DNA from: Endozoicomonas euniceicola
Lineage (GTDB): Bacteria; Pseudomonadota; Gammaproteobacteria; Pseudomonadales; Endozoicomonadaceae
Assembly (NCBI RefSeq): GCF_025562755.1
Contig: NZ_CP103300.1
Location: 62,001-126,000 of the forward strand
DNA: 64,000 nt
Direction: 5' to 3'
The position numbers and the translations under genes were made by a program. This document shows positions 8,822 through 16,684 of this stretch, piece by piece (within the stretch, counting starts at the first letter, position 1; every line of letters begins with the position of its first letter). The notes beneath the pieces are model-generated. The model worked only from the letters and a program-made list of their open reading frames with translations, had not been told where the DNA came from and ran no database searches.

Positions 8822-9463
8822 TCAACTAGAACAATCATGATTATTACTATAATCATCATTCTTTGCTGGTTGGTAACGCCCTTCAAAAAAAGGCATAGTG
8901 GCGTGATTATCAGCACTGATGTCTTCTTTAAAAAGTACCTTCTTCACAGTAAGAAACAGGATTTTGATATCAAGCCAGAGAGATTGGTTATCAACATACC
9001 ACACATCCAACTTAAATTTATCACCCCAGCTAATCGCATTGCGACCATTAACCTGAGCCCAGCCAGTAATGCCAGGGCGTACTTCGTGACGACGAGCTTG
9101 TTCGGGTGTATAGAGCGGCAGGTATTCCATCAGCAGAGGGCGCGACCCCACAAGACTCATGTCGCCTTTTAACACATTCCAGAACTCTGGCAATTCATCC
9201 AAGCTGGTTCGACGCATAAAGTTGCCGAAAGGAGTAATGCGCTCGCCGTCGGGAAGTGGATTATCATTAGCATCCTTGGCGTCTCGCATAGTGCGAAACT
9301 TAACCATGGTAAAAGGCTTACCATTCAAGCCCGGACGCACCTGACGAAAGAAAACTGGCTTGCCCATTGTTCTGGCTACCTTCCAGGCAATAAAAGCCAT
9401 TATCGGACTAAAAACAATCAGAGCAATGGAAGCTCCTGAAATATCAATCAAACGTTTCAACAT
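8822..9463 (-). CDS. Monotopic phosphoglycosyl transferase (PglC/WcaJ-like initiating enzyme)
   Basis: The enzyme transfers a sugar-1-phosphate from a nucleotide sugar to undecaprenyl phosphate at the inner membrane, starting the repeat unit. It is the short form (213 aa from the ATG at 9463, with an in-frame TTG at 9469). A re-entrant membrane helix (ASIALIVFSPIMAFIAW) precedes the catalytic block, which includes VKFRTM, the Asp-Glu dyad in SLDELPEFWNVLKGDMSLVG, and the later VRPGITGWAQVNGRN. The short form without extra N-terminal helices resembles PglC, which uses UDP-diNAcBac. That would agree with the dehydratase and aminotransferase downstream. Confidence 0.92.
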   Translation of the reverse strand: MLKRLIDISGASIALIVFSPIMAFIAWKVARTMGKPVFFRQVRPGLNGKPFTMVKFRTMRDAKDANDNPLPDGERITPFGNFMRRTSLDELPEFWNVLKGDMSLVGSRPLLMEYLPLYTPEQARRHEVRPGITGWAQVNGRNAISWGDKFKLDVWYVDNQSLWLDIKILFLTVKKVLFKEDISADNHATMPFFEGRYQPAKNDDYSNNHDCSS

Positions 9464-9479
9464 AAACAATTACTAGTGT

Positions 9480-10352
9480 CTAAACTTTTCCAGAAAACAG
9501 CCACCAAATATAGGCGATAGCAGACTCAAATTTTTTTCTTCTGAATTGTGTGATTTTTTTAACCATACAGAGCTTACTAAAAAAGTTAACATTCAAATTA
9601 ATTCGTACTTCTTCTTTAGGCAAAGAATTTAAAAACGTTATATTTTGATAGTACCAACTACCAAAAACCATAGTGATTTTTTTAATGAGTGAACGGTTTG
9701 CCCCATAAACATTATTATCATGCTGCCTGTATAATATCCCTGAGTACTGATCAAATACCCATTTGCATTTATTTACTCTCAGTATGAAATAAATACTCCA
9801 ATCATGAGAAACAGCGTTACTTAAATTCAAGAGATCAACATTCTGAATTGTTTCTTTAACAACCGTGAAGCCATGATTGGTAAGCACATAAGTACAGCCT
9901 GCACTAGCACCTTGAAAGTAGTGATCAAACTCTTTCTGTGACTGATCTTTTTTTAATTCTCCCATAGTTGACCTACCATCCCAGACAATGAGATTACTGG
10001 AATAACCATCTGCCCTATTGCCCTCCAGCACATTAACCGCTCTTTCAATTTTACCGGGGAGCCACAGGTCATCCTGATCAGAGAATGCTACATATTGATA
10101 GTCTGAGCTGTCAAAACCTTGAACTGCACGTAGAAAATTTTTACCTGCACTTCCACTAGCCTGACAGTCAATTAAAAAAATATTCTTACTATCACAGAGA
10201 ATCTCATTAACTAGTTCAAGACCTGACGAACTTTGATCATTAAAGATAAACACATCAATACTAACATTTCTTTGAGATAAAATTGAGTTTATTTGCTCTT
10301 TAAAAAATTCATCTGGATTATATAACGCTAATATTACTGCTACTCTTTTCAA
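9480..10352 (-). CDS. Family 2 glycosyltransferase
   Basis: This 290-aa GT-A glycosyltransferase starts VAVILALYNPDEFF and carries the metal-binding run AFSDQDDLWLPGKIERAV typical of rhamnosyltransferase-like GT2 enzymes. With rmlBDAC in the same operon, dTDP-rhamnose is a reasonable donor, though donor specificity cannot be read. The reading frame begins at a TTG preceded by AGAGG 9 nt upstream. It overlaps the end of the polymerase gene by 4 nt, indicating coupling. The gene is clearly more AT-rich than the housekeeping genes around it. Confidence 0.87.
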   Translation of the reverse strand: MKRVAVILALYNPDEFFKEQINSILSQRNVSIDVFIFNDQSSSGLELVNEILCDSKNIFLIDCQASGSAGKNFLRAVQGFDSSDYQYVAFSDQDDLWLPGKIERAVNVLEGNRADGYSSNLIVWDGRSTMGELKKDQSQKEFDHYFQGASAGCTYVLTNHGFTVVKETIQNVDLLNLSNAVSHDWSIYFILRVNKCKWVFDQYSGILYRQHDNNVYGANRSLIKKITMVFGSWYYQNITFLNSLPKEEVRINLNVNFFSKLCMVKKITQFRRKKFESAIAYIWWLFSGKV

Positions 10353-11326
10353 ATTAAAAGACCTCTAAAGTTATATACATATACAAAAAAAAGGACCGGT
10401 ATTAACACTACAGAAAATTCTGGCTTAAGCTCGATTTTATGAAGAAAACAATCCTTTATTGAAAGTAAAAAACCTATATAGAAGATTGATAATCTTATTG
10501 CTACGACATTGGAAAGGATAAAAGTGCAGGAATATAACGAAAGTAAAAAAAACAGAAATAGCTTGTTTCTCATACTCACGCCAGAGTCATTTAAAAAAAA
10601 ACACCCTAACAAAATCAACACAAAAGAATATAAATACTTAATAAGAGATACATTACTGGGTAAGAGATAAATGTCTCGATGACCAAGCCATTGTGGATCA
10701 ACAAAATTCATCGCAAGCAACTTAATCTCATTATTAAACAAAATCATGAAAAAAAGAAATGGTAAACTATATAATAATGATTTCCCACTGAACATATCAA
10801 TTTTGCAAATGAATAAAGCTAAAAACAAAGTCACACTAATAAGCAAAACACTGTCATGAAAAAAAACACCAAACAATGTAACCACCAAAATCTCTTTAAT
10901 GCCTAGCTCTTTCCTGAATGATAAGGAAGTTACAAAAAAAGTAAATATATATAATGGCCCAGCCCTTAATACAGTGGTCATCAGCAAGGGCAAATAGATA
11001 GAACAGAAAATCGCCAAAGCGTAAGAACTCTTTCTCATCAGCAAAAGCAATAATATTAAGAATACATTAATACTCTGTACTACAAACGCTAAAACATCTA
11101 ACCTTTGCTCAGGAGTAGAGCCAAATAAATCAAGCGTTAGAATAGCTCTTGCTAAATATTCGAAGAAATAACCAGAATAATTTGGATCCGCATTCAATAA
11201 ATACCCTTGATAATCTGGAAAAGCTTTAGCACCATAATGGTAATATATATATATCGTTATCATTATTAACATAACGATATATACTTTATACACCTGATCT
11301 CTTAAAGAAAAATTCAAGTTAAACAC
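10349..11326 (-). CDS. EpsG-type polysaccharide polymerase (Wzy role)
   Basis: This 325-aa protein is very hydrophobic, with about ten predicted membrane segments. Near the N-terminus a DYQGY motif and FFEYLAR resemble the conserved soluble loop of EpsG-family polymerases, which fill the Wzy role. It would join lipid-linked repeat units at the periplasmic face of the inner membrane. The frame starts with GTG at 11326 without a strong ribosome-binding site, so the start is tentative. It is one of the most AT-rich genes in the window, as is normal for polymerases exchanged between strains. Confidence 0.75.
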   Translation of the reverse strand: MFNLNFSLRDQVYKVYIVMLIMITIYIYYHYGAKAFPDYQGYLLNADPNYSGYFFEYLARAILTLDLFGSTPEQRLDVLAFVVQSINVFLILLLLLMRKSSYALAIFCSIYLPLLMTTVLRAGPLYIFTFFVTSLSFRKELGIKEILVVTLFGVFFHDSVLLISVTLFLALFICKIDMFSGKSLLYSLPFLFFMILFNNEIKLLAMNFVDPQWLGHRDIYLLPSNVSLIKYLYSFVLILLGCFFLNDSGVSMRNKLFLFFLLSLYSCTFILSNVVAIRLSIFYIGFLLSIKDCFLHKIELKPEFSVVLIPVLFFVYVYNFRGLLI

Positions 11327-11349
11327 TTAGAAACATTCTCACAAAATAA

Positions 11350-12237
11350 TCAAAGATTATTAGAAATAGAATAAATTACTTTTTCTAGACCAACTCTCCA
11401 ATCTTTTTGTTCTACTCCAAACACTCTACAAAACTTCATTGAATTTAGCTGAGAGTTTTTAGGCCTTTTTGCACGGAGTATGTAATTTTCAGACAATATA
11501 GAATTCATACGTACGTCAGGCTCAACTATGCCTGATAGCTGAGAGTATTGAGCGATAACACAAGCAAACTCATACCAACTAACATAGGGAAAGCCAGAAT
11601 AATGGTATAATCCCCAAATCCCATCTACATCATTTATTTTTATTCTGTTTACAATTTTATCTATAGAGTCAACTAAATCCCCTAAAAAAGTAGGCCCACC
11701 CAATTGATCATTTACAACAGTCAGCTCTTTTTTATTTCTTAGGGAATTTATAATGCTTGTCACAAAATTATTGTTCTGAGCATTAAACAACCACGACGTT
11801 CTGATAATAATATACTTACTACATAATTCTTTTACAATCTGTTCTCCAGCCAATTTACTTTTTCCATAAATATTTACTGGCTCAGCGATATCACTCTCTA
11901 TGTAACAGCCATTTTTCTTGTCACCTTTAAAAACATAGTCAGTAGAAATATGAATAAGACATGAATTTACAGACTCAGCTGCTGCAGCCAAATATTTCAC
12001 ACCATAACAGTTCACAGCATAAGCTTCTTCTATGTTGTCTTCCGCTTTCTCAGCTGAAGTATATGCGGCTCCATTAATAATAATATCAGGATTAAATTTT
12101 AATACGATCTCGAAGACCTGACTTTCATTCGTAATATCTAGCTCTGCTCTTGTGCAGCAGTAACAATCACCATCTCTAAAATTTTCAGACAGCGAGTACC
12201 CTAGCATCCCTGCTGACCCGGTTATCAATATACGCAT
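11350..12237 (-). CDS. RmlD-like dTDP-4-dehydrorhamnose reductase family protein, second copy
   Basis: This 295-aa extended short-chain dehydrogenase has ILITGSAGMLGYSL at the N-terminus, ISTDYVFKGD in the middle and the catalytic YGKSKLAGE. It is a clear relative of the rmlD at 14500-15387 but diverged and far more AT-rich. It may be a duplicate reductase, or make a different deoxyhexose by reducing another 4-keto sugar. Family members also make dTDP-6-deoxy-talose or related sugars. It sits between the putative flippase gene and the polymerase gene, apart from the compact rmlBDAC block. Confidence 0.85.
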   Translation of the reverse strand: MRILITGSAGMLGYSLSENFRDGDCYCCTRAELDITNESQVFEIVLKFNPDIIINGAAYTSAEKAEDNIEEAYAVNCYGVKYLAAAAESVNSCLIHISTDYVFKGDKKNGCYIESDIAEPVNIYGKSKLAGEQIVKELCSKYIIIRTSWLFNAQNNNFVTSIINSLRNKKELTVVNDQLGGPTFLGDLVDSIDKIVNRIKINDVDGIWGLYHYSGFPYVSWYEFACVIAQYSQLSGIVEPDVRMNSILSENYILRAKRPKNSQLNSMKFCRVFGVEQKDWRVGLEKVIYSISNNL

Positions 12238-12243
12238 ATTGCC

Positions 12244-12942
12244 TCACACGCCTAAATATATAAGTACACCCATAACTGCTACCATACTGAAGAGCGAGCA
12301 TATTTTTGCATTTATAATTAAAACTGCTGTTTCTGACATCCCATTAAATTCTTTTTTTTGACTATCAAGCTCATTAAATAAAACAGGCTCTATTACCGCA
12401 AGAACTATTGCAGTAGCGGCAAAATTCATAGCTTGTCCAGAATAAGTAGCTAACATTCTGTATTCTGGATATATTTGTGCAGCTATAAATGGAGCAACAA
12501 AGGCTAGTGTTATACAAAATGAACTAAAATATGAAAATATAAAAACCCTGTTACAAGTTATTGAAAATTCAACTTTATGGAATTTTGGTTCTTTAATGTT
12601 TCTATAAGAAAAAAATGATAATAACCTTACAAACCTTTGAAAGAAATAATAAATATCATTATTGTTTAAAACACAAAAAACAAAAGCCAAGGATGTAAGA
12701 AATGAAAATAAAAATATATAATTCATATCACTTCTAACATTTTCAACTTCAAATAGATATGACAAAATCATTAACACTACAACATATATTATGCGTCCAA
12801 AGTAGTGTATAAATCCAGCATAGCCAATTAACTGCCGACTATAGCCATCTATCTTAATGCCCTTCAATATATATGAATAGATTTCTAACAATTGAGAGGC
12901 TATAACTAAGATAGATACAAAAACAAAATAAGCTACAACCAT
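12244..12942 (-). CDS. Amj-like (DUF2837) membrane protein, putative lipid-linked oligosaccharide flippase
   Basis: This 232-aa polytopic membrane protein starts at the ATG at 12942 (a TTG precedes it). Two stretches resemble Amj, the alternative lipid II flippase of Bacillus: the N-terminal ASQLLEIYSYILKGIKIDGY, and the C-terminal IYPEYRMLATYSGQAMNFAA followed by a long hydrophobic IVLAVIEPVLFNELD. No Wzx flippase with 12-14 membrane helices is encoded anywhere in the operon, so this protein is the natural candidate to flip the lipid-linked repeat unit. The assignment is by remembered family pattern, not by alignment. The gene is AT-rich, and 127 bp without a gene separates it from rmlC. Confidence 0.6.
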   Translation of the reverse strand: MVVAYFVFVSILVIASQLLEIYSYILKGIKIDGYSRQLIGYAGFIHYFGRIIYVVVLMILSYLFEVENVRSDMNYIFLFSFLTSLAFVFCVLNNNDIYYFFQRFVRLLSFFSYRNIKEPKFHKVEFSITCNRVFIFSYFSSFCITLAFVAPFIAAQIYPEYRMLATYSGQAMNFAATAIVLAVIEPVLFNELDSQKKEFNGMSETAVLIINAKICSLFSMVAVMGVLIYLGV

Positions 12943-13072
12943 CAAATCAACGAACCCCGAGAAAACAAAAAAAACACTTAGCGTCCACCATTTAAGGATT
13001 AGTCTTAATCAATTTTTTTCATAAAAGTTATACTCTTTTATAATCCGCCGGTACCAATAAATTTTCCGAGGT

Positions 13073-13621
13073 TTATTTCAACACAGACCTTAAATACTCT
13101 TTAAATGTTATGGCATTCATATCTTTTTCTGATACCACTGGATTGCTTATCAACCAGTTGATATCAAGATCAAGATCATCCCACCTAATAGCTATTTCAT
13201 CAGATGGATTATAATAGTCAGTACACTTATACTCAAAACCAGCTGACTCAGACAATACAACAAAACCATGAGCAAAACCTGGCGGAATCCAAAACTGTTT
13301 TTTATTCATCTCAGACAATTCAGCAGAAACCCATTGACCAAACCAATTAGAGTCTGGTCTCAAGTCAACTGCTACATCTAATATACTTCCAGCAACCACC
13401 CTTACCAACTTTCCCTGGGGATTTTTTTCTTGCATGTGAAGTCCCCTAAGCACACCTTTTATAGAAAACGAGTGATTGTCCTGTACAAAATAAACATCTT
13501 CTCCTAATACATTTTTATAGCGTTCAGCTTGAAACGTCTCTAGAAAAAAACCACGCTCATCACTAAAGACTTTGGGTTCAATTAATTTAACATCTGGTAT
13601 TTTAGTATTAGTAACTTTCAT
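13073..13621 (-). CDS. rmlC: dTDP-4-dehydrorhamnose 3,5-epimerase
   Basis: RmlC catalyses the third step of dTDP-L-rhamnose synthesis. The 182-aa cupin protein carries DERGFFLETFQAERY near the N-terminus, the catalytic His-containing GVLRGLHMQ, GKLVRVVAG and WIPPGFAHGFVVLSE. Length matches the family (about 180 aa). It follows rmlA by 6 bp, so the two are surely co-transcribed. It closes the conserved rmlB-rmlD-rmlA-rmlC block. Confidence 0.97.
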   Translation of the reverse strand: MKVTNTKIPDVKLIEPKVFSDERGFFLETFQAERYKNVLGEDVYFVQDNHSFSIKGVLRGLHMQEKNPQGKLVRVVAGSILDVAVDLRPDSNWFGQWVSAELSEMNKKQFWIPPGFAHGFVVLSESAGFEYKCTDYYNPSDEIAIRWDDLDLDINWLISNPVVSEKDMNAITFKEYLRSVLK

Positions 13622-13627
13622 ACAGCT

Positions 13628-14494
13628 TTACTTGATTAACCTCAACAAATACTGCCCATAGCTTGTTTTACTTAGCATTTCACCTTTTAACTTTAGTGTT
13701 TCGATATCTAACCATGTATTATGAAAAGCGATTTCTTCCAAACAAGCCACTTTAAGCCCTTGCCTGTTCTCAATGGTCTGAACAAACTGCCCTGCTTCCA
13801 ACAGTGCGTCATGAGTGCCTGAATCGAGCCAGGCAAAACCTCGCCCAAGAATCTCTACATATAGTTGATTATGCTCCAGATAAAGTAGATTTAAATCAGT
13901 AATTTCCAGTTCTCTTCTTTCAGATGGTTTAATTTCTTTAGCAAAATCAACGACATTATTATCGTAGAAATACAAGCCAGTGACCGCATAGTTTGATTTT
14001 GGCTTTTGGGGTTTTTCTTCTATAGATATCACTTTTCCATTTTCATCAAAAGCAACAATACCAAAACGTTCAGGATCGGCGACTGGATAGCTAAACACTG
14101 TTGCGCCTGATTCCCTAGCGTTCGCTTCCTTCAATTTTCCTGAAAAGCCCTGACCATAGAAAATATTATCACCCAAAACCATCGCCACCTGATCATTACC
14201 AATAAAACTTTTGCCAATCGTAAAAGCTTGTGCAATCCCTTTCGGTTCTGGCTGTATTGCATAACTCAGGCTTATTCCAAACTGACTACCATCACCTAAT
14301 ACATTAAAGAAATGAATTTGATCTTCCGGTGTAGTGATGATCAGAATATCCTGAATGCCCGCTAGCATTAATACTGACAGTGGGTAATAAATCATTGGTT
14401 TATCGTATACCGGAAGAAGCTGCTTAGATACTCCCAAAGTAATCGGGTGAAGTCGTGTACCGCTACCACCCGCAAGAATAATTCCTTTTCTCAT
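13628..14494 (-). CDS. rmlA: Glucose-1-phosphate thymidylyltransferase
   Basis: This is the first step of dTDP-L-rhamnose synthesis: glucose-1-phosphate plus dTTP gives dTDP-glucose. The 288-aa protein starts with the nucleotidyl-transfer signature GIILAGGSGTRLHP, then SKQLLPVYDKPMIYYPLS, with LGDNIFYG and the sugar-binding EEKPQKPKS and WLDSGTH blocks downstream. Length and all blocks match RmlA. It lies 5 bp after the rmlD stop. Confidence 0.98.
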   Translation of the reverse strand: MRKGIILAGGSGTRLHPITLGVSKQLLPVYDKPMIYYPLSVLMLAGIQDILIITTPEDQIHFFNVLGDGSQFGISLSYAIQPEPKGIAQAFTIGKSFIGNDQVAMVLGDNIFYGQGFSGKLKEANARESGATVFSYPVADPERFGIVAFDENGKVISIEEKPQKPKSNYAVTGLYFYDNNVVDFAKEIKPSERRELEITDLNLLYLEHNQLYVEILGRGFAWLDSGTHDALLEAGQFVQTIENRQGLKVACLEEIAFHNTWLDIETLKLKGEMLSKTSYGQYLLRLIK

Positions 14495-14499
14495 AAAAG

Positions 14500-15387
14500 C
14501 TATCTCAATAACAGTGTCAGAACATGATCAAGTCCCTGTTGCCAGGGCGGTAAGTTTACATTGAAGGTTGTTTTAAGTTTGCTGCAATCCAGCTGTGAGT
14601 TTTTTGGCCTGAAAGCCGGAGTCGGATACTCATCACTAGAAATCGCATCAACACTCTTTAAACCGAGCTTTATTGGCAACCCAGCATTAATGCCTTTTTG
14701 AATTACATACTGTGCATACTCATGCCAGTTAGTTAAACCGTTAGCAGTGATATGATATAAACCATATTTAAAAGGTATGGCGCTTCTAGTGTATTGCGCC
14801 AATATTTGTGCTGTAATATCAGCAATTAACGCAGCAGACGTGGGTGCACCAAATTGATCAGCTACGATATTAAGCTGCTCTTTTTCGGCTGCAAGCCTTA
14901 ACATAGTTTTTGCAAAGTTATTGCCATAGGCACCAAATACCCAGCTAGTTCGAAGTATCAATGATTTTGATGAAGCTTCAAAAACCGCCTGCTCACCCTG
15001 CCATTTCGATAGGCCATAAATACTTCTTGGGTCTGGCTGGTCGAGTTCAGTGTAGCCTCCTTGCTTCTGACCATTAAAAACATAATCCGTGGAATAATGA
15101 ACCAGTAAGGCTCCTGCCTTTTCCGCTTCTTGAGCAATAACCCCCGGCGCAGTGGCATTAATAGCAAACGCTTTATCCTGCTCACTTTCTGCTTTATCGA
15201 CCATGGTATAGGCAGCAGGGTTTACAATAATGTCCGCATTTACGGATTGAACGCAACGACGAATATCATCCTGGTTGAGAAAGTTACACTCTTCTTTACC
15301 GATAGCAACCACCTCACCAAAGGGAGCCAGAGCCCTTTTTAATTCAAAGCCTATCTGGCCATTTTTACCGGTAATAAGAATTTTCAT
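14500..15387 (-). CDS. rmlD: dTDP-4-dehydrorhamnose reductase
   Basis: RmlD makes dTDP-L-rhamnose with NAD(P)H. The most likely start is the ATG at 15387 (MKILITGKNGQIGFELK), giving 295 aa; a longer frame to 15447 adds a non-conserved leader. The gene overlaps the end of rmlB by 23 bp and has no clear ribosome-binding site, which suggests coupling. Visible motifs are the Rossmann GKNGQIG, HYSTDYVFNGQ and the catalytic YGLSKWQGE. It carries normal base composition, unlike the second rmlD-like gene. Confidence 0.96.
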   Translation of the reverse strand: MKILITGKNGQIGFELKRALAPFGEVVAIGKEECNFLNQDDIRRCVQSVNADIIVNPAAYTMVDKAESEQDKAFAINATAPGVIAQEAEKAGALLVHYSTDYVFNGQKQGGYTELDQPDPRSIYGLSKWQGEQAVFEASSKSLILRTSWVFGAYGNNFAKTMLRLAAEKEQLNIVADQFGAPTSAALIADITAQILAQYTRSAIPFKYGLYHITANGLTNWHEYAQYVIQKGINAGLPIKLGLKSVDAISSDEYPTPAFRPKNSQLDCSKLKTTFNVNLPPWQQGLDHVLTLLLR

Positions 15388-16450
15388 ATTGTTTATCATA
15401 TTGTGTGGAAACCCAGTCACGGTAATTCCCGCTGATGACCGCTTCAACCCATGGTTGGTTTTCCAGATACCAAAGTACAGTTTTTCTTATTCCACTCTCA
15501 AAGCTTTCTATGGGCTGCCATCCCAACTGCTTAGCAATCTTTCCGGCATCTATGGCATAACGATGGTCATGCCCTGGTCGATCTCTCACAAATGTGATTT
15601 GCTGACTATAAGATTCACCATCCTCTCTGGGACTAACTCCATCCAAAACCTTACACAGTGTTTTTACAACATCTAGATTTGTTTTCTCGCTCGAACCACC
15701 TACATTGTAGGTTTCTCCTGGCTTACCTTTTGACAGGACTAACCGAATTGCATTGCAGTGATCCTTAACATAAAGCCAGTCACGAATCTGCTGACCGTTG
15801 CCATATATTGGCAGTGCTTTTTTATTCAGAGCATTATAAATAACAAGCGGAATTAGCTTTTCAGGAAAGTGGAACGGTCCATAATTATTTGAGCAATTTG
15901 TTGTTAGTACCGGTAAACCGTACGTGTGGTGATAAGCTCTCACCAAGTGATCACTAGCAGCCTTACTAGCTGAATAAGGACTATTAGGTTTATATCTATG
16001 GTGTTCTGTAAACCCAGGATCAGATGTTTCAAGAGAGCCATAAACTTCATCAGTCGAGACATGCAGGAAACGAAATTCTGACTTTTCTAACTCACTGAGC
16101 TGTTCCCAATAAGTCTTTACTGTTTCCAATAAAAGAAATGTTCCCAATACATTAGTTTGAATAAACTGTTCTGGCCCAATAATGCTACGATCGACATGTG
16201 ACTCTGCAGCAAAATTTATAACCGCTCGTGGTTTATATTTTGCTAATATCGTCGCTACTTTATCAGAATCACCAATATCACCTTGCACAAAAATATGTCT
16301 TTTATCATTTTTCAACTCATTAAGACTCATCAAATTGCCAGCATAAGTTAAAGCATCAATATTAATAACACGTTCTTCATTTTTCTTCAGCCAGTCCAGA
16401 ACAAAATTACAACCAATAAATCCGGCTCCGCCGGTTATTAAAATCGACAT
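15365..16450 (-). CDS. rmlB: dTDP-glucose 4,6-dehydratase
   Basis: RmlB catalyses the second step of dTDP-rhamnose synthesis. This 361-aa extended short-chain dehydrogenase has ILITGGAGFIGCNFV for NAD+ binding, AESHVDRSI, the HVSTDEVYGSL block with the DE catalytic pair, and YSASKAASDHLV with the catalytic Tyr/Lys. It is the first gene of the thirteen-gene polysaccharide operon. Only 66 bp separate it from the 3' remnant of hepT, and an IS lies about 170 bp upstream, so the operon promoter must lie in a disturbed region. Confidence 0.98.
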   Translation of the reverse strand: MSILITGGAGFIGCNFVLDWLKKNEERVINIDALTYAGNLMSLNELKNDKRHIFVQGDIGDSDKVATILAKYKPRAVINFAAESHVDRSIIGPEQFIQTNVLGTFLLLETVKTYWEQLSELEKSEFRFLHVSTDEVYGSLETSDPGFTEHHRYKPNSPYSASKAASDHLVRAYHHTYGLPVLTTNCSNNYGPFHFPEKLIPLVIYNALNKKALPIYGNGQQIRDWLYVKDHCNAIRLVLSKGKPGETYNVGGSSEKTNLDVVKTLCKVLDGVSPREDGESYSQQITFVRDRPGHDHRYAIDAGKIAKQLGWQPIESFESGIRKTVLWYLENQPWVEAVISGNYRDWVSTQYDKQYENSYYR

Positions 16451-16621
16451 ATTAAATTAAACTCGCTTAGACCCTGAAATGAATAGCTTGTATTTTTGTT
16501 ATTTATCGAAAAATTTCTACTGACTGCCCATTACTTCTTGACGCACTTGCTCTATCGCCTGGCTCAAACCAGGCAAATCGTTACAAACCGTTTGCCAGAC
16601 AATCGCAAGATCGACTTTAAA

Positions 16622-16641
16622 CCTAAATTCAGCGGTTAACC
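16622..16641 (+). repeat. Left terminal inverted repeat of the IS
   Basis: It begins CCTAAATTCAGCGGTTAAC and is immediately preceded by the target duplication TTAAA (16617-16621). Confidence 0.88.
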
Positions 16642-16658
16642 CCTGAGCTAAACTCTAA

Positions 16659-16677
16659 CCCTCAACAATATTGAGGG
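16659..16677 (+). promoter_or_regulatory. Hairpin covering the transposase ribosome-binding site
   Basis: CCCTCAA and TTGAGGG form a 7-bp stem with a 5-nt loop. The 3' arm contains the GAGGG that would serve as Shine-Dalgarno for the ATG at 16685. Folded mRNA would hide it. This could limit transposase synthesis from read-through transcripts, as known for other IS elements; the function here is inferred. Confidence 0.55.
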
Positions 16678-16684
16678 CTCGAAG

